Origin: Telluribacter roseus
Lineage (GTDB): Bacteria; Bacteroidota; Bacteroidia; Cytophagales; Spirosomataceae
DNA length: 64,000 bases
Direction of reading: 5' to 3'
Assembly: GCF_017355915.2 (NCBI RefSeq)
Contig: NZ_JAFEUV020000010.1
Coordinates: 124,001-188,000, forward strand
Shown here: positions 34,462 through 41,772 of the stretch, piece by piece
Numbering within the stretch: position 1 is the stretch's first letter
Layout: each line of letters opens with the position of its first letter
Notes under the pieces: generated by a model
The model's database searches: none
What the model saw: only the letters and a program-made list of their open reading frames with translations
What the model was told of the DNA's origin: nothing
Position numbers and translations under genes: made by a program

Positions 34462-34497
34462 AATTCCCTAATGGCCTTGCCACTAGGGAATTTTTGT
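34462..34497 (+). terminator. Plus-strand terminator without an assigned gene
   Basis: Stem AATTCCCTA / TAGGGAATT with a 13-base loop and TTTTTG on the plus strand. No plus-strand gene precedes it. Confidence 0.65.
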
Positions 34498-34534
34498 ACC
34501 TGCGGACTATTAATTCACCTCTTTAGTGTATACT

Positions 34535-34580
34535 CATAACGGCAGCAGCCTCGGGAGGTCCCGAGGCTGCTGCCGTTATG
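34535..34580 (-). terminator. Perfect 21-bp hairpin at the end of the iron operon
   Basis: Arms 34535-34555 and 34560-34580 pair perfectly over 21 bp around AGGT, 13 bases after the stop of the TonB receptor gene. No T-run follows on the minus strand; it may stabilise the mRNA end or stop polymerase with another factor. Confidence 0.7.
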
Positions 34581-34592
34581 GCTCTTTAGAGT

Positions 34593-37046
34593 TTACAATT
34601 TTACCTGCAGCGTGAGGTAGTACCCCCGACCATCCGAAGGGAGTATACCCGGCCCCGGGTATCCGGTGGCGCGGCGGGTAAAGTACATCCGGTTAGCCAG
34701 GTTGTTGACGCTACCTTCCAGTCTGAACCGCTTGTACTCCCAGGACGCGCTGGCATCCATAATGGTATAAGCAGGTATAATACCCACTACCCCGGCTACC
34801 CCGCCATCGACCGCGTTGGTAGCCTCCGTAAACTGGTCGGACAGGTGCGTGTATTGGAAGGAAGCCTTCCAGTTGCGGTACCCCAGCCGCAGTCCCGACT
34901 TCAGGTTGACCTTAGGTACAAATTCCACCTGCTTGCCCGCTACGCCCACCATTTCGCTGCTGCGGTATTCCGACTGGATCAGAGCCAGGTTGGTGAATAG
35001 CACCCCGCTCAGCTCCGGCTTTTGGGGCATGAGGTAGTGCAGCACGTCACCCTCCACGTACGACTCTACCCCCATGATCACAGCCTGACCTATGTTGCCC
35101 CGCTTCCGCATGACGCGGTTGCTCTCGTCGTAGAACTGCACCTCACCGATGCGGTTGTTGTAGTTGAGGTAGAAAGCGCTCAGGTCGAAATTCAGGAACT
35201 GGGTCTGGTGGCTCCGGATGCCTACGTCTACCGAGTGTCCCCGCTCGTCCTTCATATTGGGATCAATCACCTGCGAGGGATTGGCAATGCGCATATCACT
35301 GAACGTAATGGATCGGTAGTTCTGTGAAGCATTGGCGTATACATCCAGGTACGATACGGGCTTATAGCTCAGGCCCAGCCCACCCAGCACAAGCTGGCGT
35401 CCGTTGGCACGGCTCTCCTCGGTACGCTGGATGTTGATGATGTTACCGGCCAGGTCACGGGCTATACTGCCATAGTACCCATCGGCGGTAGTATGGATGT
35501 ACTCGTAGCGCAGCCCCGGCGTCAGGCTGAGCCGGTCATTGAGGTAGAAGATATTCTCCAGGAACAGCGCCACGTTTTTGTTCGGAAAGCTGTAATCGTA
35601 GGTTATAAAGCGCTCCGGCTCCACGAAGGTAAAGTCCGCATCCTTACCGGTACTTCCCAGTCCCTGCATGCTGTGGTTGAAGCCCGAGTAGTAGCGGGCA
35701 CCCGTCAGCAGCACCGACTGGGTAGGTCCGATGAAGTAGCGCTTCAGGTACCGCGCCTCGGCGCCCCAGTTCATAAACTCCCCCTTGATCAGGTCGCGCT
35801 CGCTGTTGTCATCAACTGTGGCGACGCGGTTAGGGCGGAAGCCCAGGGAGTAACGGTGCGCCGCCAGACCGAAGAAGCGCAGATTGAATTCGTTAAAGGC
35901 ATTGAACTTGTGGTCAAAGTGCAGAGCCATCATGTTCCAGTTTACATCAAACCAGTTGCGTTCCCGGTTGCTCTGGCGAGGGTCCTGCCGGAACATGGCG
36001 TCGGACAATCCACCCGGCTGCTGGGCCAGGTACTGCATATGCGTCACATCGATACCTATGGTGGTATTCTCCGAAATCTTATAGTCTACGTCCGAGAAGA
36101 GGGTCACATTGTTGAAGCCGGAGTTGGGCCGCCAGCCGTCCCCGCGCTTGTACTGCGCGAAGCTGTAATAGCTTACCTTGCCTACGGTACCACTGGCGCT
36201 TACGAAGCCGTTGTAAAAGCCAAACGAACCGCCCGTCTGACGCACTGTTAGCTCGAGCTTGCGGTCCTGTACCGGCTTTCTCATCACGAAGTTGAGCAAT
36301 CCACCAAACTGCGTACCGTACTGAAGTGAGGCCGCTCCCCGTACGATCTGAATGCGGCCTACGGCCTCAATGGGTGGTGTGTAGTAGCTCTCAGGGTACC
36401 CCAGTGCATCGGCGCTGATATCGTAACCGTTCTGCCGCACGTTGAAGTTGGACGTGCGGTTGGGATCCAGGCCACGCCCGCCGATGCTCAGCTGCAGTCC
36501 GGCCCCGTCGTTCTCCCATATATTCAGACCCGCCACCCGCGCAAATACCTGCCGGGCGTTATTGGTTGCCAGGTTGGCGATGAGCTTTTCCGGCAGAATC
36601 ACCTCCGTCTTTTTTCCTTCATAAATCCCCATACTCTCCACGCCGCGCATACGGGTGAAGCCGAAGTCTCCCTGCTTTTCCTTCACTACCACTTCATCGA
36701 GGTCTTCGTCGCGGGTAGAGAGTCCAATGCTCAGATGTAGCGCCTGCCCCTGTACCCGTATTGTTTGTTTATGGGCCTTAAAGTCAGGATGCGTTACGTT
36801 CAGATCGTAGACGCCGTTGGGTACATCTGAAAAGCGGAACAGCCCCTCCTCGTTGGTAGTAGCGGTACGCTGTCCGTTGCCAAGGTACACCATGCAGCGT
36901 AGCAGTGGGGAACCGTCTTTTTTAGAAGTCACTACTCCGGTGAGCGTCACACCGGTGAGCGTCACTCCGGAAGTGGCATGTTGCTGCGCCAGCGTGCAGG
37001 TAGCGATCAGGCAGAGGAGGAGGCAGTTAAAAACCTTTAATTTCAT
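34593..37046 (-). CDS. TonB-dependent receptor, probable iron-compound uptake (FecA-like)
   Basis: The 817-residue protein has a signal peptide (about residues 1-20, ending TLAQQ), a carboxypeptidase-regulatory-like beta-sandwich (about 28-105), the plug domain (about 130-245; NIWENDGAGLQLSIGGRGLD) and a 22-strand barrel ending in aromatic residues (YYLTLQVKL). It would import a chelated nutrient driven by TonB. The start at 37046 lies 20 bases inside the end of the HTTM gene, so they are coupled. A 15-bp repeat gives GVTLTGVTLTG after the signal. The operon context with imelysin and DUF4856 suggests iron. Confidence 0.93.
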   Translation of the reverse strand: MKLKVFNCLLLCLIATCTLAQQHATSGVTLTGVTLTGVVTSKKDGSPLLRCMVYLGNGQRTATTNEEGLFRFSDVPNGVYDLNVTHPDFKAHKQTIRVQGQALHLSIGLSTRDEDLDEVVVKEKQGDFGFTRMRGVESMGIYEGKKTEVILPEKLIANLATNNARQVFARVAGLNIWENDGAGLQLSIGGRGLDPNRTSNFNVRQNGYDISADALGYPESYYTPPIEAVGRIQIVRGAASLQYGTQFGGLLNFVMRKPVQDRKLELTVRQTGGSFGFYNGFVSASGTVGKVSYYSFAQYKRGDGWRPNSGFNNVTLFSDVDYKISENTTIGIDVTHMQYLAQQPGGLSDAMFRQDPRQSNRERNWFDVNWNMMALHFDHKFNAFNEFNLRFFGLAAHRYSLGFRPNRVATVDDNSERDLIKGEFMNWGAEARYLKRYFIGPTQSVLLTGARYYSGFNHSMQGLGSTGKDADFTFVEPERFITYDYSFPNKNVALFLENIFYLNDRLSLTPGLRYEYIHTTADGYYGSIARDLAGNIINIQRTEESRANGRQLVLGGLGLSYKPVSYLDVYANASQNYRSITFSDMRIANPSQVIDPNMKDERGHSVDVGIRSHQTQFLNFDLSAFYLNYNNRIGEVQFYDESNRVMRKRGNIGQAVIMGVESYVEGDVLHYLMPQKPELSGVLFTNLALIQSEYRSSEMVGVAGKQVEFVPKVNLKSGLRLGYRNWKASFQYTHLSDQFTEATNAVDGGVAGVVGIIPAYTIMDASASWEYKRFRLEGSVNNLANRMYFTRRATGYPGPGILPSDGRGYYLTLQVKL
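36937..36970. repeat. 15-bp tandem repeat in the TonB receptor N-terminus
   Basis: CCGGTGAGCGTCACA and CCGGTGAGCGTCACT lie in tandem (36937-36966) with a partial third copy. In the protein this reads GVTLTGVTLTG, just after the signal peptide. Confidence 0.75.
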
Positions 37047-38376
37047 CGTCGAAGGGGGTGATCCAGGATTTGGGGCTGAATGTTTCTTGTTCGTTGGCCA
37101 GATCGACCTCAGGGTCAATCAGGGGGCGGCCCAAGCGGCCGTTGAGCGACACGTAAGAGTCAGCAAAGACCTGCGGTTGGTCAAAGCCCTGCTGAGCGTA
37201 ATAATCACGAAGTATGTGGGCATACTGCAGGATCATGTCCGGCTGAGTAGCCATCATTTTCTCCTGCAGGGGGGTCAGAAACTCGCTGTTATTTACAATG
37301 ACTTTCTTGCCGGACCGGTCCCGGACCGTAAACTCCGTATGACCGGCCTTCTCCATCAGCATGACCCGCCACGAAAACCGGTACCCCTGCTCGGTCCAGA
37401 ATAACTCACCAGGATAGAACAGGTGCCTGAATGGCAGCACCAGCTGTACAGCAAAGAAGACCAGAAACATACCCACCAGACCATAGTTCAGAGCCGGGTG
37501 CATACGGTAGATCCGGCGCGGCACCAGCTGATCCCCCCGCAGGCGCAGCATCCGCCCCAGAGAGTTGATGATGCGTTGGTGAAAGTCAGCCGAGAAGAAA
37601 ATCAGGGCGGTCATGATCATGATGTAGGGAAACATCCCGATCGGGAACAGCAAAGCCGTTAATCCATGGAAAACAACTACTGCCGCAAAGGCCCAGGGAC
37701 GGGTGCTGCGGTTCCAGAGCAGAAACGGGATACACAGATCGTACAGGCAGCCAAACCAGCTAAACAGGTAGGCCACCCAGGTGTAGTTGAGCAGATAACC
37801 TACCAGCGGCAGGTCATTATGGGCCGGTAGCCAGATCCGGAGCGGCTGAGCCAGTAGCAGCCAGTCGCTATTCACCTTGGCCAGGCCGGCAAAGAAGTAC
37901 AGAAAGCCCACAAACAGCTTCACCGCATCCAGGCACCAGGCCGGTACCTGATCAGCCCGTAGTTTCGGGTTGCGAAAGGCATCTGCCGAGAAGTACACGT
38001 GGGCCGGCAGGAACATCAGCATGAAGCACATCAGGCTGATGAAGTAGTAATGATTGAGGTAGGTGGTTTTGTCGATGAGCTCGATGTACGTAAAGCTCAG
38101 AAACAGCGTAACCGTAGCTACTCTATAAAAAAGCCCGAGGGCCACCAGCAAAGCTGACAGCCCACAGACCGCAAATAACAAATAAGTATACTCTCCCAGT
38201 GGCCTTACAAACTCAAAGCCATAGAACGGAAAGAAGTACCTGGGCTTGATGTACAGTTCACTGATCCATCCGTAACTCCAGAAACGTACAATGCTCGCCA
38301 GCAACAGGAGTCCGAACAGGATTCGGAACACAGCCAGCGGAGCCGCCGACCCAGTCTTATGTAAGTATCCCTGCAT
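37027..38376 (-). CDS. HTTM domain membrane protein (vitamin K-dependent carboxylase-like)
   Basis: The 449-residue protein has the HTTM domain known from vitamin K-dependent gamma-carboxylase: about eight or nine hydrophobic segments to residue 330, with GWISELYIKPRYFFPFYGFE at about residues 36-55 and SLMCFMLMFLPAHVYFSADA at about 114-133. Residues 330-449 form a soluble tail. Bacterial relatives have no proven reaction in iron loci. Its stop is 20 bases inside the TonB receptor gene. It lies 24 bases below the imelysin gene. A carboxylase activity is not claimed. Confidence 0.87.
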   Translation of the reverse strand: MQGYLHKTGSAAPLAVFRILFGLLLLASIVRFWSYGWISELYIKPRYFFPFYGFEFVRPLGEYTYLLFAVCGLSALLVALGLFYRVATVTLFLSFTYIELIDKTTYLNHYYFISLMCFMLMFLPAHVYFSADAFRNPKLRADQVPAWCLDAVKLFVGFLYFFAGLAKVNSDWLLLAQPLRIWLPAHNDLPLVGYLLNYTWVAYLFSWFGCLYDLCIPFLLWNRSTRPWAFAAVVVFHGLTALLFPIGMFPYIMIMTALIFFSADFHQRIINSLGRMLRLRGDQLVPRRIYRMHPALNYGLVGMFLVFFAVQLVLPFRHLFYPGELFWTEQGYRFSWRVMLMEKAGHTEFTVRDRSGKKVIVNNSEFLTPLQEKMMATQPDMILQYAHILRDYYAQQGFDQPQVFADSYVSLNGRLGRPLIDPEVDLANEQETFSPKSWITPFDDEIKGF

Positions 38377-38400
38377 AACTGCCTAACTCTCCCCTACTGA

Positions 38401-39543
38401 TTAGTCACCGTCGTTATCCACGTATGTAATGGTAATGCTCATGGCCGACGCCATGTCTACCTTCAGCATCCGAACGGCCTTCTGCATCTCGTTGTACACA
38501 TCCTTCACCGCCTGGTTGTTGGTCCGGATCTCATTGTACAGGTTGGGCTGCAGCGCCTCCATCTTAGCCTTACTGGTAGCAAACTGGGTATTAATAAGTT
38601 CGGCGAGCGTCTTGCCGGTACTGCTATCCTTAGCACCAAGGGCAGTCAGATAGGTATTGAAGGAGGGACCGGCTTCTCCGGTTTTTACATTCTTCCCGTT
38701 GAAGAAGTCAGCCGCCGCCTGGTGAGCCGTTCTGGCTAGTATGAGTGACAGGTCTTTTCGGTAGTACGCTTCTACCTTCTCGGGAGCTACGACTCCATTC
38801 ATCATGGCGCCCGATGGGATACCAAACTTACCCGAACGGATGTACCGCTCGTAGTGCATGATGTAGCTGTTGACCAGGTTAGAGGTAGAAGAGCTAATGT
38901 CCAGGCCAGTCTTGCTGACAAATGTATCGCGGTAGCCACCTTTCCATTCGTTGATCACCATGGTCAGGAGGCTGTTCATCCGGTCGGTGATGCGCTTGAT
39001 GTAAGCCCGACGGGCTGCCGCCTCTGGTGCGGTGGTATAGTAGGCCACTACTTCGGCATCGGTAGCCGCTACTCCGTGGAGCAGGTAGTCCAGCGCCGGG
39101 AAGCCCTGACGGGCAAAGGAAGTAGGTAGTTCCAGATCCGAAGCGGGATTGGCTACGTTGGTAGCGATACCCTGTACATCGGCGGGATAGATGTTGAAGT
39201 AGTAGCGGATCGTATGTACTTCACCCGGGCCAATATCAAACAGCTCTACCTTCTGCCACTCAATATACGCCTCTTCCCAGGCCTTGCGGAAGGCAACTAG
39301 ATTAGTCTGATTGGGCGTAGCCACAAATGCCTCCGAGGCAGCCTTCATGACATCAAACCTAGTTTTGAAATTATCGTAGGAAGGAATGATGATGTTATCG
39401 GCCAGGTTGGTAAGCATCGCCTTCCGGTCCATATTGTCGGTGTCGGTACCGGGGGTAGGCTCTCCTCCACCATTACCACATGACCACACAGTGGCCAGCA
39501 TGACACAGAGGCAGGTGGTAGTTATAAGTAATTTTCTTAGCAT
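38401..39543 (-). CDS. Imelysin-family (IrpA/M75-like) lipoprotein
   Basis: The 380-residue product starts at the ATG at 39543; a longer frame adds seven non-signal residues. A lipoprotein signal (MLRKLLITTTCLCVM..., Cys near 22) is followed by a Gly/Thr-rich linker and two helical repeats of the imelysin domain; WQKVELFDIGP and FPALDYLLHG are diagnostic. Imelysins bind or sense iron in the periplasm or on the outer membrane. The GxHxxE motif of some members is not seen here. It is the second gene of the operon, after a perfect hairpin. Confidence 0.9.
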   Translation of the reverse strand: MLRKLLITTTCLCVMLATVWSCGNGGGEPTPGTDTDNMDRKAMLTNLADNIIIPSYDNFKTRFDVMKAASEAFVATPNQTNLVAFRKAWEEAYIEWQKVELFDIGPGEVHTIRYYFNIYPADVQGIATNVANPASDLELPTSFARQGFPALDYLLHGVAATDAEVVAYYTTAPEAAARRAYIKRITDRMNSLLTMVINEWKGGYRDTFVSKTGLDISSSTSNLVNSYIMHYERYIRSGKFGIPSGAMMNGVVAPEKVEAYYRKDLSLILARTAHQAAADFFNGKNVKTGEAGPSFNTYLTALGAKDSSTGKTLAELINTQFATSKAKMEALQPNLYNEIRTNNQAVKDVYNEMQKAVRMLKVDMASAMSITITYVDNDGD

Positions 39544-39567
39544 GACGAACGGATCTTTCAACAAACA

Positions 39568-39600
39568 GGAGCAGAGTACCTCTGGGAGGTACTCTGCTCC
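39568..39600 (-). promoter_or_regulatory. Perfect 15-bp intercistronic hairpin
   Basis: GGAGCAGAGTACCTC (39568-39582) and GAGGTACTCTGCTCC (39586-39600) form a perfect 15-bp stem with a three-base loop between the DUF4856 and imelysin genes. Only a weak T-rich tract follows on the minus strand, so readthrough is likely; it could set gene ratios or protect the upstream mRNA. Confidence 0.65.
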
Positions 39601-39631
39601 ACTAGCAGTAGCTTATGTACTTATATAATGA

Positions 39632-40792
39632 TTAGTTGATGCCAAATTTGGTGCTGATCGTTTTGATAGCCTGCTCAATCTGGTCATTCTTTACTTTCCA
39701 CATACCATCTTTAGTATAGCCCAGGCTGTTCAGGATAGCATCCGAGAAAGCAGCATCCGCACCGGCCAGCTTGGCATAGCGAAGTGAGTAGATAAAGCCA
39801 AGTCCTTCGCTGTAGGCATGGGCACGGCGAGCCGGATCAGTAGCGTTTTCGCGGGTCTTCTTGAGGTACCCGATGGACGAGTTAGCTACCGCTTTTTCCA
39901 TTTCGGTCCGGATAATACGAGCCTGCTCCTGGTAGGTAGTCACGTCGTTATTTACGATAGCCGCACGTCCCTTCAGGAAGGCCTGGTGCATCTTGGGGTA
40001 TCCTTCTTTGTTATACTCCCACACGTAAGCTCCCAGGAAAGTCTCTCCTCCGTTGGAGGTAGCAGTAGCATCACCGGCGTAGATTGGCTTCAGAGTGAAG
40101 TTAGCGTATGCCTCATCCCAGTTGTGCTCCAGTTGGGTATAGGGCTTGCCTGCTACCAGGCTGTAGTTATCAGCTTTCAATCCTTCGTTCAGAAGTACAT
40201 TACCGATGTAATCAAGCTGATAAGCACCTATCAATGACTTGGCTATTACCTGTCCCCATTCGATTCCCTGTGCGTCTACGAGGTAGCTACCCAGTTTACC
40301 GGCTTTTCCTTCCTCGGCAGTGGCAGCAACTGATTGGCTGGTGGTAGCCAGCATGACCATGGCGTCATCCATGAGTTTGCGCTCCTTCTCCGGATCGGTC
40401 GCCGAAACAGCGGTAACGCTGCGAAGCTGTAGACCGCTTGAGTTTAGGCTGGCGTAGTCGCCGGTAAAAGGATTACCTGTGTTGGCATACATGTTCTTAA
40501 GTACGCTGGCATCCAGAGGAGCAGTAGCTCCGGCAACGGTCACTTTTTTAGCGTAAGCATCCCAGGCCCTGAACATATTGATACGGGCATTCCCAGAGGT
40601 AAGATCAACCGTACTGGCTCCGTTCTGATCTACAAATAAGGAAGAATAAGGGGTAGTAGCAGTAATTTTGGTGTAGTCGATACTGGGGCGAAGATTTTCT
40701 TTGGGCTCTACATCATTGTTACAGCCCGTAACGCCAAATACCGACAGAGCAAGTAGAAAGGCTGAATACTGGGGTAAAGATTGCTTTTTCAT
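39632..40792 (-). CDS. DUF4856 lipoprotein
   Basis: The 386-residue protein has a lipoprotein signal (LSVFGVTGC, Cys near 24) and the DUF4856 domain: YTKITATTPYSSLFVDQNG at the N-terminus, then GIEWGQVIAKSLIGAYQLDY and NWDEAYANF. The family occurs in Bacteroidota beside imelysin genes. It is the first gene of the operon and the one nearest the promoter, so it is probably the most expressed component. It may be a surface-exposed partner of the receptor; the function is unknown. Confidence 0.9.
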   Translation of the reverse strand: MKKQSLPQYSAFLLALSVFGVTGCNNDVEPKENLRPSIDYTKITATTPYSSLFVDQNGASTVDLTSGNARINMFRAWDAYAKKVTVAGATAPLDASVLKNMYANTGNPFTGDYASLNSSGLQLRSVTAVSATDPEKERKLMDDAMVMLATTSQSVAATAEEGKAGKLGSYLVDAQGIEWGQVIAKSLIGAYQLDYIGNVLLNEGLKADNYSLVAGKPYTQLEHNWDEAYANFTLKPIYAGDATATSNGGETFLGAYVWEYNKEGYPKMHQAFLKGRAAIVNNDVTTYQEQARIIRTEMEKAVANSSIGYLKKTRENATDPARRAHAYSEGLGFIYSLRYAKLAGADAAFSDAILNSLGYTKDGMWKVKNDQIEQAIKTISTKFGIN

Positions 40793-40848
40793 TTAGAACA
40801 GGATAAGTTATAAACACCAGACATGAACAGGTAAACCATCCATTTGCT

Positions 40849-40907
40849 TATTTAGACTAATTACAAACGGTGCCACAAACATAGACACTATTTAGACTTA
40901 GTACAAA
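40849..40907 (-). promoter_or_regulatory. Promoter with two direct 19-bp repeats, operator candidate (Fur-like)
   Basis: TATTTAGACTAATTACAAA (40849-40867) and TATTTAGACTTAGTACAAA (40889-40907) are direct repeats differing at two positions and spaced 40 bases start to start. A Bacteroidota-type promoter overlaps on the minus strand: TTTG (40904-40907) and TATGTTTG (40876-40883) with 20 bases between. One repeat lies between the elements and the other near the predicted start of transcription, so a repressor would block access. An iron regulator such as Fur is inferred from the operon, not shown. Confidence 0.65.
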
Positions 40908-40914
40908 TAAATGT

Positions 40915-40948
40915 TTATAAAAATATAGGAGCCTCATCGGCTCCCTAT
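40915..40948 (-). terminator. Terminator for the gene at 40998
   Basis: On the minus strand ATAGGGAGCC / GGCTCCTAT forms a stem with loop GATGA, then ATTTTTATAAA. Confidence 0.7.
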
Positions 40949-40997
40949 CCAGCTCTTTTTGCCTGAAAGTGTATGCAGCTTACTAAAAGCTTAATTC

Positions 40998-41351
40998 TTA
41001 CACCGGAATCTGATTTTTATTCCGGTACTTATGCATCAGCAGGTATCCTTTTACCATACGATTGTCCCATAGCCACCACCACTTTCTGGCGGAGAATGTA
41101 AAAAGTATATGTCCATTGGGTCTGTCAAGTACAACCAGCATCTCTACGTCAGGTACCTGAAGTATGGTGGTAGTGGCGTTGCTGTACTTGGTTCTTTCCT
41201 GTTTCCAGTCCTCCAGTTGTTCGCGCAGGCAGCGTTCGATTTTTGAAATGGAATTCTCCTCATTTGCCAGCTTCTTTCCAAATTCCTGTAGGCTGTACTC
41301 CAGACTGTTCAATGGAATTCCGTTACTGCATTGAATATGTATATTACTCAT
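40998..41351 (-). CDS. Hypothetical protein, 117 residues
   Basis: I do not recognise the family. Starting at the ATG at 41351 it gives a soluble protein with an alpha-helical, charged first half (SLQEFGKKLANEENSISK, EDWKQERTKYS) and a C-terminal half with hydrophobic strands and a Trp cluster (RKWWWLWDNRMVKGY). No signal peptide is present. A terminator follows and it is upstream of the iron operon promoter on the same strand but separated from it. The upstream 14 codons are less likely coding. Confidence 0.65.
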   Translation of the reverse strand: MSNIHIQCSNGIPLNSLEYSLQEFGKKLANEENSISKIERCLREQLEDWKQERTKYSNATTTILQVPDVEMLVVLDRPNGHILFTFSARKWWWLWDNRMVKGYLLMHKYRNKNQIPV

Positions 41352-41772
41352 AGCCTCACAAAATTTAAATTTCACATCTCCAGACCTCCTCAATGGGCTT
41401 GGAACCGACTCTGTTCGTTGCTGTTATTAATTTACTATTCTAAACAGCGAGAGTCAATGATGAAAAATAAAAAATTGAACCAGTCACTCAGGATGAGGTC
41501 TTTCTATATACGCCCAGCACCCACCAATAAGGCTAATTCTCTATGTGACAGCCACTTAACCGTTGGATAAGATTTCGGCATACCTGATGTTTGTAACCTA
41601 CCCACAAGAAACATACACTTTTGTGTAGAAAACGATAGGTATTAGCTTCCCCACCCCTTTTGATTAACCAAAAGATAATTACGTTAAACAAGGCTGCCGG
41701 AGTGGTCATGAGCGCCCAGATACATTTGTAAGTCAATCAGTTACGCCGGCACCACAAGCAAAAGAGGGATAG
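41352..41772. other. AT-rich spacer, no gene seen
   Basis: About 420 bases with short frames only. Nothing supported. Confidence 0.4.

Noticed and set aside
35493-36251. A 252-codon plus-strand frame inside the TonB receptor gene
   Set aside because: Opposite-strand shadow of the receptor; no motifs.
28119-38376. A vitamin K-type gamma-carboxylation system (VKOR-like plus HTTM proteins in one window)
   Set aside because: The two genes are about 9 kb apart in unrelated operons, the VKOR-like protein lacks the loop cysteines, and no carboxylation substrate motif was seen.
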